The notes beneath the pieces were generated by a model. That model was not told where the DNA came from and did no database searches. It saw only the letters and a program-made list of their open reading frames with translations. From NCBI GenBank assembly GCA_900769735.1, contig CAAGHY010000065.1, forward strand, positions 1 to 20,850: 20,850 nucleotides of DNA, given 5' to 3'. Positions within the stretch are counted from its first letter, which is position 1. Every line of letters starts with the position of its first letter. The DNA is from Rikenellaceae bacterium (GTDB lineage Bacteria > Bacteroidota > Bacteroidia > Bacteroidales > UBA932). The position numbers were made by a program, and so were the translations under genes. Positions 8,216 through 14,391 of the stretch are shown one piece after another.

Positions 8216-10012
8216 ATGCGTACAAAAGTAATCAATAAATCTGATGTTCAGAAGGCAATAAAGGTAAAAGGACCTGCAGGAAAACTTCTTGCGGGAATGT
8301 TGATGCGCGTTCTGGAACTTCACAAAATGAATGATATATACGGTCATATATATCAGTATCAGGGTATAGAATTTGCGGACAAGCTGCTTGAGCACCTTGA
8401 TATCTCTTGTGACATAGTACCTGAGGAGTTGGATTATCTTCCACAAGACCAGCCGTTTATTATAGTTTCCAATCATCCGTTCGGTGGCATTGATGGAATA
8501 ATGATGCTTAGCATTCTGGGTAAAAGACGTCCGGACCTTAAAATCCTTACAAATTTCATACTTTCACTTATTCCCAACCTTTCAGGAAATTTCTTTCCGG
8601 TAAATCCGTTTACAGACCGTCCCGGAATGAAAAGCAGCCTTGGCGGACTCAAGATGGCCAAGGAGCACCTGGCTTCCGGTGGAGTGCTTGGTCTGTTCCC
8701 GTCGGGAGAAGTATCATCAAATGCAAACAAGGAGAAGGTTGTGAAGGATATTCCTTGGCAGCCCTCAATCATAAAGCTCATCAAAGGTGCAGGAGTTCCC
8801 GTTGTGCCAATTTACTTCAACGGCGAAAACTCAAAGATGTTCCATCTGATGGGAAAAATCAACCCGTACCTGCGTACTGCCCGTCTTCCTCACGAGCTTG
8901 CGAACAAGAGGGGCAAGACAATAGGTCTTAGAATAGGCAAGCCAATAATGCCTGCAGAGCTGGAAGAGTATTCAGATATCCACGCCTTGGGCAAATATTT
9001 GTGGAACAGGACATATGCCCTGGAAGCCAATATTCCCGACAATTCAGTAGAGACTGCACCTGCTTCGCCACAAGCACCGGCAGAACCTATAGCACCACAC
9101 GTTGCCCAGGAACTTCTGTGTGCCGATATTGAATCAATTGCAGCAGAGAAACTGTTTGAGGTAAGAAGCTATGAGTGCTATCTTGCAAGAACAGAGCAGA
9201 TTCCTAACCTTATGAAAGAGATTGCCATCAGCAGGGAGGAGACATTCCGTGCGGTTGGAGAGGGAACCGGCAAGGCAATGGATACTGATGAGTATGATTC
9301 CTACTACAGACATTTGATTTTGTGGGACAAGGTTAACAAGGCATTTGTAGGAGCTTACAGACTTGGTATCGGTTGGGAAATTGTAGACAAATACGGCCTG
9401 AAAGGTTTCTATTCAGATACCCTGTTCAAATACAAGAAGGAATTTGCCCCATATCTGAAGGAGACTGTAGAGTTGGGCCGTTCATACGTAGTTCCTGAAT
9501 ACCAGAAAGACCCGTTGGCCCTTATGCTTCTGATAAAGGGTCTGATGTATACGGCAATCAAATATCCTCAAGTAAGGTACTTCATAGGTCCGGTAAGTAT
9601 AAGTGCCTGGTACCCTTATTTCTACAGAAGCCTTATGGTGCACTATCTGGAGAAGAAACAGTCAGTTCCGCATCTGCAGGGATATGTATCTCCAGTACAT
9701 CCGTTTGAGCCTGACTTCTTGAGGGTAAACATAGATGAGTTGGTTGGCGGCAAAATGGAATCATTGGAGAAGTTCGACCGCTTTATGCTTAGAATGAGCA
9801 ACAACAGCTACCGTTTGCCAACCCTGCTCAAGAAATACTTGAAGATAAACGCCAAAATCCTGGCCTTTAATGTAGACCCTGATTTCAACTACTGTGTAGA
9901 CGGTCTCATTATGCTGGATCTCCTTACGGTACCAAAATCGGAAATAGACCAGCTGTCCAAGGAGTTTGAAGACAAGGAGAGCGTTTACAAACGTTTTGGT
10001 ATAGAACAATAA
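8216..10012 (+). CDS. OlsF-type bifunctional acyltransferase for aminoacyl lipids (glycine/ornithine lipid synthesis)
   Basis: The 598-residue protein fuses two acyltransferase folds. The N-terminal part is PlsC/OlsA-like: SNHPFGGIDG (His87, Asp93) and GLFPSGEVS (from Gly159) are the catalytic and acyl-acceptor motifs. There are five residues between His and Asp, not the four of the classical HX4D. Residues from about 300 to 520 resemble OlsB/GNAT-like N-acyltransferases (PF13444), with YRLGIGWEI, ELGRSYVVPEYQ and YFIGPVSIS. Fusions of this order are known as OlsF (Flavobacterium, Serratia), and the split versions GlsB/GlsA make glycine lipids in Bacteroides. The likely job is N-acylation of an amino acid and then O-acylation to a diacyl aminolipid at the inner membrane. 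Which amino acid is used cannot be told. The frame is open back to 7895, but the ATG at 8216 follows the promoter box and starts the conserved protein. Confidence 0.85.
   Translation: MRTKVINKSDVQKAIKVKGPAGKLLAGMLMRVLELHKMNDIYGHIYQYQGIEFADKLLEHLDISCDIVPEELDYLPQDQPFIIVSNHPFGGIDGIMMLSILGKRRPDLKILTNFILSLIPNLSGNFFPVNPFTDRPGMKSSLGGLKMAKEHLASGGVLGLFPSGEVSSNANKEKVVKDIPWQPSIIKLIKGAGVPVVPIYFNGENSKMFHLMGKINPYLRTARLPHELANKRGKTIGLRIGKPIMPAELEEYSDIHALGKYLWNRTYALEANIPDNSVETAPASPQAPAEPIAPHVAQELLCADIESIAAEKLFEVRSYECYLARTEQIPNLMKEIAISREETFRAVGEGTGKAMDTDEYDSYYRHLILWDKVNKAFVGAYRLGIGWEIVDKYGLKGFYSDTLFKYKKEFAPYLKETVELGRSYVVPEYQKDPLALMLLIKGLMYTAIKYPQVRYFIGPVSISAWYPYFYRSLMVHYLEKKQSVPHLQGYVSPVHPFEPDFLRVNIDELVGGKMESLEKFDRFMLRMSNNSYRLPTLLKKYLKINAKILAFNVDPDFNYCVDGLIMLDLLTVPKSEIDQLSKEFEDKESVYKRFGIEQ
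8223..8230 (-). promoter_or_regulatory. -7 box of uvrC
   Basis: The minus strand reads TACTTTTG, an exact TAnnTTTG match 38 bases upstream of the uvrC ATG. It lies inside the first codons of the divergent OlsF-like gene, so the two promoters face each other. Confidence 0.45.
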
Positions 10013-10032
10013 AGTTCAGTTATAGTACACAG

Positions 10033-10069
10033 AAAGACTTTTGTTTGCGGACAAAAGTCTTTTCTTTTT
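10033..10069 (+). terminator. Terminator of the OlsF-like gene
   Basis: AAAGACTTTTGT (10033-10044) pairs perfectly with ACAAAAGTCTTT (10051-10062) over a 6-base loop, followed by a T-rich run to 10069. Confidence 0.85.
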
Positions 10070-10159
10070 ATTACCCTTTGAGTCCGTCCCTTTAATGCGT
10101 AAACGGCGTAAATTTTTTAGGAAAAAGAAATTTTTTGAGGCAAAATGCAAGTTTTGCTT

Positions 10160-10187
10160 TTTTCGAAAATGAAATTTGAGCGAAAAT
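10160..10187 (+). promoter_or_regulatory. Possible operator of the small-protein/GNAT unit
   Basis: TTTTCG (10160-10165) and CGAAAA (10181-10186) are inverted around 15 bases, and CGAAAAT is also repeated directly at 10164 and 10181. The symmetric site ends 3 bases before the -7 box, where an autoregulator would bind. This is inference from symmetry and position only. Confidence 0.35.
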
Positions 10188-10189
10188 TT

Positions 10190-10197
10190 TACATTTG
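10190..10197 (+). promoter_or_regulatory. -7 box of the small-protein/GNAT unit
   Basis: TACATTTG is an exact TAnnTTTG match, 29 bases before the first ATG of the unit. The -33 region is AT-rich without a clear TTTG at the right spacing. Confidence 0.6.
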
Positions 10198-10226
10198 CAG
10201 AAATCACAAAAATAGGAGGTAATATT

Positions 10227-10385
10227 ATGGCAAGACCGATTAAAGCTACCCCCGTACTGGAAGGGAAGGATGCGGAGAGATTTTTGCGTCTGATGAATGA
10301 ACCAAGACCCATCAGCAAAGAGGAGAGGGAGAAAATGGAGAAAGATTACGAGTTTATGATGAGTATTGCAACATTTAAATGGTAA
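10227..10385 (+). CDS. Small putative antitoxin (MARPIK-type, 52 residues)
   Basis: This 52-residue charged protein is preceded by AGGAGG, one of the few strong Shine-Dalgarno sequences in the window. That fixes the ATG at 10227 over an upstream in-frame ATG at 10176, which lies before the promoter box. It starts MARPIKATPVLEGKDAERF and continues with a helix-rich acidic/basic segment. I recall proteins with this opening upstream of GNAT genes in gut Bacteroidota, but no characterised function. A short N-terminal strand followed by two helices could be a ribbon-helix-helix-like DNA-binding antitoxin; the sequence does not prove that. The stop codon lies 4 bases before the next ATG, indicating translational coupling with the GNAT gene. 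Confidence 0.7.
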   Translation: MARPIKATPVLEGKDAERFLRLMNEPRPISKEEREKMEKDYEFMMSIATFKW

Positions 10386-10389
10386 AGTT

Positions 10390-10926
10390 ATGGAAGATGG
10401 AACTAAATGGCGCGTGCGTCATCTGGAGGAGGGAGATAAGTTAGAATCGTTCAGATGCGGTAATCCGGATTTGGACGATTTTCTTTTAAATGATTCTAGA
10501 TTATATCAGCAGAAGTTATTGGCGGCTACCTATCTTTTGGAGGTAGATAATAATGTAATGGCATATTTTAGTTTGGCAAATGACAATATTTCCATAAAGG
10601 ATTTTTCTACTCTTAGAGAGTTCAATAGATTTAGGAGTCCCCGTTTTGTTAATGCTAAAAGAATTAAAACTTATCCGGCAGTGAAGATTTGCAGATTTGC
10701 TGTTGGACAGGAAATGAAAAGAAAGGGTATAGGAACAATTTTGCTAAATATGATAAAGAAGTCGTATATACATAATCAGAAGTCTGGGTGCAGGTTTATT
10801 ACAGTTGATGCTTATAAGTCTGCAATTCCTTTTTATCTGAGGAATGGTTTTTTACCTCTACAGCAACGGGAGGATAATTCTGGAACTAGTCTGATGTTTT
10901 ATGATTTGATGAATGCTATCAAATAG
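10390..10926 (+). CDS. GNAT-family N-acetyltransferase, TacT/AtaT-like putative toxin
   Basis: The 178-residue GNAT protein has the architecture of tRNA-acetylating toxins such as TacT. The N-terminal FRCGNPDLDDFL segment is typical of that group. Motif A contains CRFAVGQEMKRKGIG (acetyl-CoA phosphate-binding loop around residues 110-115). PFYLRNGF carries a conserved tyrosine (Tyr149) at the position of the TacT catalytic Tyr. If it acts like TacT it would acetylate the amino group of an aminoacyl-tRNA and block translation; the target is not predictable. Codon use is visibly more AT-rich than in the flanking genes, suggesting acquisition. The in-frame ATG at 10366, overlapping the small gene, is an alternative start. 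A bidirectional terminator follows. Confidence 0.8.
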   Translation: MEDGTKWRVRHLEEGDKLESFRCGNPDLDDFLLNDSRLYQQKLLAATYLLEVDNNVMAYFSLANDNISIKDFSTLREFNRFRSPRFVNAKRIKTYPAVKICRFAVGQEMKRKGIGTILLNMIKKSYIHNQKSGCRFITVDAYKSAIPFYLRNGFLPLQQREDNSGTSLMFYDLMNAIK

Positions 10927-10939
10927 ACTATGCAATAAA

Positions 10940-10976
10940 AAAAGAAATGCACCACAGTAGATGGTGCATTTCTTTT
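10940..10976. terminator. Bidirectional terminator between GNAT gene and tRNA-Thr
   Basis: AAAAGAAATGCACC (10940-10953) pairs with GGTGCATTTCTTTT (10963-10976), a 14-bp perfect stem with a 9-base loop and A/T tracts on both sides. It would end the GNAT unit on the plus strand and tRNA-Thr, plus any read-through from the upstream operon, on the minus strand. Confidence 0.9.
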
Positions 10977-10979
10977 CTG

Positions 10980-11053
10980 AGCCGATGGAGGGATTCGAAC
11001 CCCCGACCAGCTGATTACAAATCAGCTGCTCTGGCCAACTGAGCTACATCGGC
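10980..11053 (-). tRNA. tRNA-Thr (anticodon TGT)
   Basis: On the minus strand the acceptor GCCGATG pairs with CATCGGC and the discriminator is T. The anticodon stem-loop CTGATTTGTAATCAG gives TGT, and the T-arm contains GGTTCGAATCC. The 3' CCA is not encoded. It has its own promoter, embedded in the end of the HD gene. Confidence 0.95.
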
Positions 11054-11079
11054 AATATTTCAATTCCCGTTTGGGGCTG

Positions 11080-11110
11080 CAAAGGTATGCATTATTTTTG
11101 ATTTTCCAAA
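11080..11110 (-). promoter_or_regulatory. Full -33/-7 promoter of tRNA-Thr
   Basis: On the minus strand TTTG (11107-11110) is followed after 19 bases by TACCTTTG (11080-11087), matching both Bacteroidota promoter elements and their spacing. The -33 box falls within the last codons of the HD-domain gene. Confidence 0.8.
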
Positions 11111-11751
11111 TATTTCCACTCCTCCTCAAACATCTGGCGTGTGGCAACGGGGTCTTGTAGGGTTTTCTGGAATGCGGCCAAGCGGGTGGCGTTTGGGGAT
11201 TCGGGGATCCAAAGTTTGAGGTAGCCGCCACGGGCGTATTTTTCTGCCATATGCTCCAGAAAACGCTGATAATGACCTTCTTTATCCAGGTGCGGATAGT
11301 TTGAGAGTCCGTATTGGATGGTGCGTTGCACAATGGTTGGGCCGTCTATGATGCGGTCTGCTTCGGCCACAATTTTGCCGTATATGCTGCGTGGTGCATT
11401 TGCACTGGAGGCGCGGTGGTCCTCAACTGCCTGCGCCATTGTCTCAATCTGCTGTGGGGTAAAAAGAGGAGAACTGTCGGGAAGAAGGAATTCCCTTAAA
11501 ATCTTGTCTTCCCTTAATATTCTTCCCGATGATTTGTGGTGCATTTCCCTCCCTTCGCACAGGCCGGTGTCGTGGTAGGCGGCAATGGTGTATACCATAT
11601 TCCTGTCCACTTCATAGTGGGCTGCAAGCTGCATGCTTTGGGAAATCACCTCCTGTACGTGCCCAATCCGGTGGGCTGCGTCAAACCCGTTGTAGCGGGG
11701 CAGGATTTCCGTTTCTATGTATTCCCTTAAAGTTGGATGGATTGTGTTCAT
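11092..11751 (-). CDS. HD-superfamily metal-dependent phosphohydrolase
   Basis: The 219-residue cytoplasmic protein has a complete HD metal site: His31 (AHRIGH), His60-Asp61 (AAYHDTG) and Asp132 (VAEADRI). Such proteins hydrolyse phosphomonoesters, nucleotides or cyclic nucleotides; the substrate cannot be read from the sequence. It is the last protein gene of the SUI1-to-HD operon, 12 bases after yidD. Its 3' end contains the -33 element of the tRNA-Thr promoter, and its middle contains an inverted pair of the YRTCGGGAAGA word. Confidence 0.85.
   Translation of the reverse strand: MNTIHPTLREYIETEILPRYNGFDAAHRIGHVQEVISQSMQLAAHYEVDRNMVYTIAAYHDTGLCEGREMHHKSSGRILREDKILREFLLPDSSPLFTPQQIETMAQAVEDHRASSANAPRSIYGKIVAEADRIIDGPTIVQRTIQYGLSNYPHLDKEGHYQRFLEHMAEKYARGGYLKLWIPESPNATRLAAFQKTLQDPVATRQMFEEEWKYLENQK
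11475..11531. repeat. Inverted pair of YRTCGGGAAGA words inside the HD gene (copies 7 and 8)
   Basis: TCGGGAAGAA (11477-11486) and TTCTTCCCGA (11520-11529) form a perfect 10-bp inverted repeat with a 33-base loop, extendable by two wobble pairs. The geometry is nearly the same as that of the pair in uvrC. In the protein the arms encode LLPDS and SSGRI. Confidence 0.7.
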
Positions 11752-11763
11752 AGATGTGTTCCT

Positions 11764-12012
11764 TTATGGTACAGGATCATACCCGCTTCCGCCCCAGGGA
11801 TGGCAGCGGAGAAGCCTTTTTATTGTAAGGTACAGCCCTTTAATGGGGCCGTGTTTGCGCAGTGCCTCAATTGCGTATGCGGAACAGGTTGGGGTGAATC
11901 GGCAGGTGGCCGGTTTGAGCGGGGAGATGCATATCTGGTAGAATCTTACCAGTAGGATAAGCGGGTAGGAGAGAATCTTTTTAAGATTCTGTTTGAGGTT
12001 GTGCGGTTTCAT
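11764..12012 (-). CDS. yidD: Membrane protein insertion efficiency factor YidD
   Basis: The 82-residue protein matches YidD along its whole length: an N-terminal amphipathic/hydrophobic helix (LSYPLILLVRFYQ), then ISPLKPATCRFTPTCSAYA with Cys37 and Cys43, and RLLRCHPWGGSGYDPVP with Cys70. YidD assists YidC-dependent insertion at the inner membrane. It overlaps the end of rnpA by 32 bases in another frame, a compact version of the widespread rnpA-yidD pairing. No rpmH or yidC gene is present beside it here. Confidence 0.95.
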   Translation of the reverse strand: MKPHNLKQNLKKILSYPLILLVRFYQICISPLKPATCRFTPTCSAYAIEALRKHGPIKGLYLTIKRLLRCHPWGGSGYDPVP

Positions 12013-12427
12013 TTCCTTTCTCCTGATTTTTCTTTCCCCCTTTTGTTTCCCCTTCAGATATCTTTACAAGTACTTCTTTCAGCTTTTTCTCTATGTAGCT
12101 GAATTCAGTAACCTCTTTTGCAACATATACAAAAAGGGCATTGGTTTTCCCCCCTTGCGGAGCAACCAATAACCCTTTGTTAAGTCTGTAACTCTCCCTG
12201 ATCCTCCTTTTAAGCAGGTTCCTTTTTACGGCACGCTTGAAGTTCCTTTTAGGGACAGAAACAATAATTGCATTCAGTGCCTGCTCACATTGGTTTGCAT
12301 CCTCAAGGGCAACATTCTGGTACACCACCTTGAACGGGTAGTGGAAAAAGGTTTCACCCTTTTTCATAAGCTCCTGAATCTCTTTGAATGAGCTCAGGCG
12401 TTCCCCTTTGGTAAATGAGGCAGACAT
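11981..12427 (-). CDS. rnpA: Ribonuclease P protein component (RnpA)
   Basis: RnpA is the protein subunit of RNase P, which trims the 5' leader of tRNA precursors. The 148-residue protein has the opening FTKGERLSSFKEI, the hydrophobic core strand NAIIVSVPKRNFKRAV and the RNR signature around residues 65-81 (KRAVKRNLLKRRIRESYR). The last ~27 residues form a charged, low-complexity tail (GETKGGKKNQ and following) beyond the usual family length; part of it is encoded where the gene overlaps yidD. It follows hemD after 10 bases. Confidence 0.94.
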   Translation of the reverse strand: MSASFTKGERLSSFKEIQELMKKGETFFHYPFKVVYQNVALEDANQCEQALNAIIVSVPKRNFKRAVKRNLLKRRIRESYRLNKGLLVAPQGGKTNALFVYVAKEVTEFSYIEKKLKEVLVKISEGETKGGKKNQEKGNETAQPQTES

Positions 12428-12437
12428 AATTTCTTAA

Positions 12438-13187
12438 TTATTTTTTGTTCTCTTTCTGCAAATGCAGCATAAGTGCCTTTGCAATTGACGGTGCCTCTGG
12501 AGTAGGAGCTGTGATGTCCACTCTAAGGCCGGCAGCTGTAACAGCTTTTGCTGCAGCAGGACCGAATGTTGCAATCTGCAGCTCTTTCTGCTCAAACTCC
12601 GGGAAGTTCTCCTGCAATGATTTCACATCTGCAGGGCTGTAGAATACTGCAACCTGATATTTGCTCATATCCATCTCGGTAAGGTTGCTGTAGATGGTCT
12701 TTACAAATGCTGCACTCTCAAATTTGTATTTGGTTTTTGAGAACAGTTTGTGCAAATCGCCTTTCACATTCTCTGCAGTTGCTGCAATAAGGAAATTCTC
12801 ATCCTTGTGTTTGCTGCCTATGGTATCAATGATTGAAGCGGTAGTGCCGTTACCATAGAAAATTTTCCTTTTACGGAAAACAATATGTTTTTGCAGATAA
12901 ACAGCTGTAGCCTCAGAGTTGCAGAAATACTTCATTGTTTCAGGAACTGTAACTCTCAACTCCTCGCACAACTTGAAAAAAGCATCAATTGTAGTCTTTG
13001 CAGTAAATACTATTGCAGTAAAATCAAGGATGTTTATTTTCTGTGCTCTGAACTCCTTTGCACTTAGCGGTTCAACTGTGAAAAATGGGTGAAAATCTAT
13101 ATTTACCTCATATTTTGAGGTAAGCTCTGCGTATGGAGAGCTGTTCTGCGGCGATGGCTGCGAAATTAAAATATTTGAAATTTTCAT
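12438..13187 (-). CDS. hemD: Uroporphyrinogen-III synthase (HemD)
   Basis: HemD cyclises and isomerises hydroxymethylbilane to uroporphyrinogen III in the tetrapyrrole pathway. The 249-residue protein has the two-domain HemD pattern: an N-terminal VFTAKTTIDAFF segment, a C-terminal VAVFYSPADVKSL segment, and near the end IATFGPAAAKAVTAAGLRVDITAPTP, the usual family closing motif. HemD is poorly conserved, so this rests on the overall pattern and on the neighbourhood (DUF4271, rnpA, yidD), which recurs in Bacteroidota. No other haem genes are in the window. It starts 6 bases after the DUF4271 gene. Confidence 0.9.
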   Translation of the reverse strand: MKISNILISQPSPQNSSPYAELTSKYEVNIDFHPFFTVEPLSAKEFRAQKINILDFTAIVFTAKTTIDAFFKLCEELRVTVPETMKYFCNSEATAVYLQKHIVFRKRKIFYGNGTTASIIDTIGSKHKDENFLIAATAENVKGDLHKLFSKTKYKFESAAFVKTIYSNLTEMDMSKYQVAVFYSPADVKSLQENFPEFEQKELQIATFGPAAAKAVTAAGLRVDITAPTPEAPSIAKALMLHLQKENKK

Positions 13188-13193
13188 ATCTAA

Positions 13194-13937
13194 CTAATTG
13201 AAATTGAGGTACAATAGCACTGCTACCGGCAAAATTTCAAGGCTGCAAAGATACAAAATATATGAAAAATGAGATACTCCCTTATGTATAAAAATTTTAT
13301 AGATTGCAAAAAAATACGGAATAAAAACGGCTAAAAGGCTGTAAATGATGCAATAACGCATAGTTCCCATTGGGGCGGAAGGGATAGCTTTTATAACAAA
13401 AAAGCAACATAAAACCAAAATATACCAGATGCAGCAGAAAGTGTAACCTATTGCCCCTGCAAGCTTGAAAACAGACTGGTTGTTTACCCACGCAAGGAAG
13501 CGTGAAACAACATTTCTGGCTGCAAAAAAGAGTAATATAAAAGCAAGGATTCCTACAAATTTAACCGGCACGGTATAGCTGTGGCCTATTATTTTTGTGG
13601 CGTATGCAATGTTGGCAAACACAAAGGATGCACACATTGTAAGGAACATAAAAAGGGTATTCCTGCACACCTGCAGGTTGTACTGCTTCTCAATTGAAAC
13701 AAGTCTCTTGGAACTGAAAGCTGCGGAAAACACATTTACAAGTCCGGCAACAATACGTCTGTGCGCAAAAACAAGGTATGTAACCAGGGCAATGATGATA
13801 ATGAAATTGGCACTGTCCCTATATGGATCTGCAGCAATCACACTGCCAACCGGAGACTCAAGTTCCCCAATGGCAATATAGCTCTCCTTCCACAACTCCT
13901 GAACCGGAATTCCCGGAATCTGCTGCAGCAATCCCAT
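13194..13937 (-). CDS. DUF4271 multi-pass membrane protein
   Basis: A 247-residue integral membrane protein of unknown function. Hydrophobic segments appear at about residues 44-62, 90-112, 122-140, 160-180, 190-212 and near the C-terminus, so six or so transmembrane helices. Its position directly upstream of hemD and its length fit the Bacteroidota DUF4271 family. It begins 4 bases after the SUI1-like gene, so it is surely cotranscribed with it. I see no catalytic motif and propose no function. Confidence 0.8.
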   Translation of the reverse strand: MGLLQQIPGIPVQELWKESYIAIGELESPVGSVIAADPYRDSANFIIIIALVTYLVFAHRRIVAGLVNVFSAAFSSKRLVSIEKQYNLQVCRNTLFMFLTMCASFVFANIAYATKIIGHSYTVPVKFVGILAFILLFFAARNVVSRFLAWVNNQSVFKLAGAIGYTFCCIWYILVLCCFFVIKAIPSAPMGTMRYCIIYSLLAVFIPYFFAIYKIFIHKGVSHFSYILYLCSLEILPVAVLLYLNFN

Positions 13938-13941
13938 AAAA

Positions 13942-14286
13942 TCAGTTTCCCCTTTTGGCCTTATAGCCCAAAGCTGTAAGGATGTTTGTAACTTTTTCCC
14001 TCTGGTCTCCCTGAATCAGTATCTGTCCGTCCTTTACAGAACCGCCTACACCGCACTTTGTCTTGAGGGTCTTTCCAAGATCCTCCAAATCATCACTTTT
14101 TCCAACAAAACCGTCTACAACAGTAACCTGTTTACCCCCTCTCCCTTTCTTCTCGATAGTTACCTTAAGTTTCTGTTCCTTGGCCGGAAGAGTCTCAGGC
14201 TCAAAAGCTTCCTCCTCCTCAAACTGATAATCCGGGTTGGTGGAGTAAACCATACCCAAACGGCTTTTCCAATCGTTATTTGCCAT
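13942..14286 (-). CDS. SUI1/eIF1-like translation factor (YciH type)
   Basis: The 114-residue protein has a variable acidic N-terminus (FEEEEAFEPE), then the SUI1 core: KKGRGGKQVTVVDGF, LKTKCGVGGSVKDGQILIQG and a C-terminal helix with ALGYKAKRG. Bacterial YciH-type homologues of eIF1 affect initiation fidelity; the exact role is not settled. I chose the ATG at 14286, giving MANNDWKSRLG. An upstream in-frame ATG at 14316 lies in the promoter. It is the first gene of the minus-strand operon running to the HD gene. Confidence 0.92.
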   Translation of the reverse strand: MANNDWKSRLGMVYSTNPDYQFEEEEAFEPETLPAKEQKLKVTIEKKGRGGKQVTVVDGFVGKSDDLEDLGKTLKTKCGVGGSVKDGQILIQGDQREKVTNILTALGYKAKRGN

Positions 14287-14313
14287 AATTGAATAGTTGC
14301 ACGAATTTTGTGG

Positions 14314-14321
14314 CAAAAATA
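14314..14321 (-). promoter_or_regulatory. -7 box of the SUI1-DUF4271-hemD-rnpA-yidD-HD operon
   Basis: The minus strand reads TATTTTTG, an exact TAnnTTTG match about 28 bases before the SUI1 start codon. No clear -33 TTTG is seen at 19-21 bases. Confidence 0.5.
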
Positions 14322-14341
14322 ATCATATTTGTCTAATTTGC

Positions 14342-14349
14342 TATCTTTG
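14342..14349 (+). promoter_or_regulatory. -7 box of the DUF2723 gene
   Basis: TATCTTTG is an exact TAnnTTTG match 42 bases before the ATG at 14392. It lies 20 bases from the opposing SUI1 box, so the two divergent promoters share one short region. Confidence 0.6.
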
Positions 14350-14391
14350 CAGTTTTGTATAAATACAAAGGAATATAAACAATAACAATAT

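Noticed and set aside
10098..10114. Direct repeat of GCGTAAA between the OlsF-like terminator and the small-protein gene
   Set aside because: Two 7-base copies in AT-rich sequence can arise by chance, and they are not positioned at the promoter.
10143..10164. GCAAAA/TTTTGC hairpin followed by T residues upstream of the small-protein gene
   Set aside because: The stem is only 6 bp and AT-rich, and a much better terminator already ends the preceding gene, so I do not call it.
10981..11053. tRNA-Thr as an integration site for the neighbouring GNAT unit
   Set aside because: I found no second copy of the tRNA 3' end near 10013-10226 and no integrase, so there is no evidence of site-specific integration.
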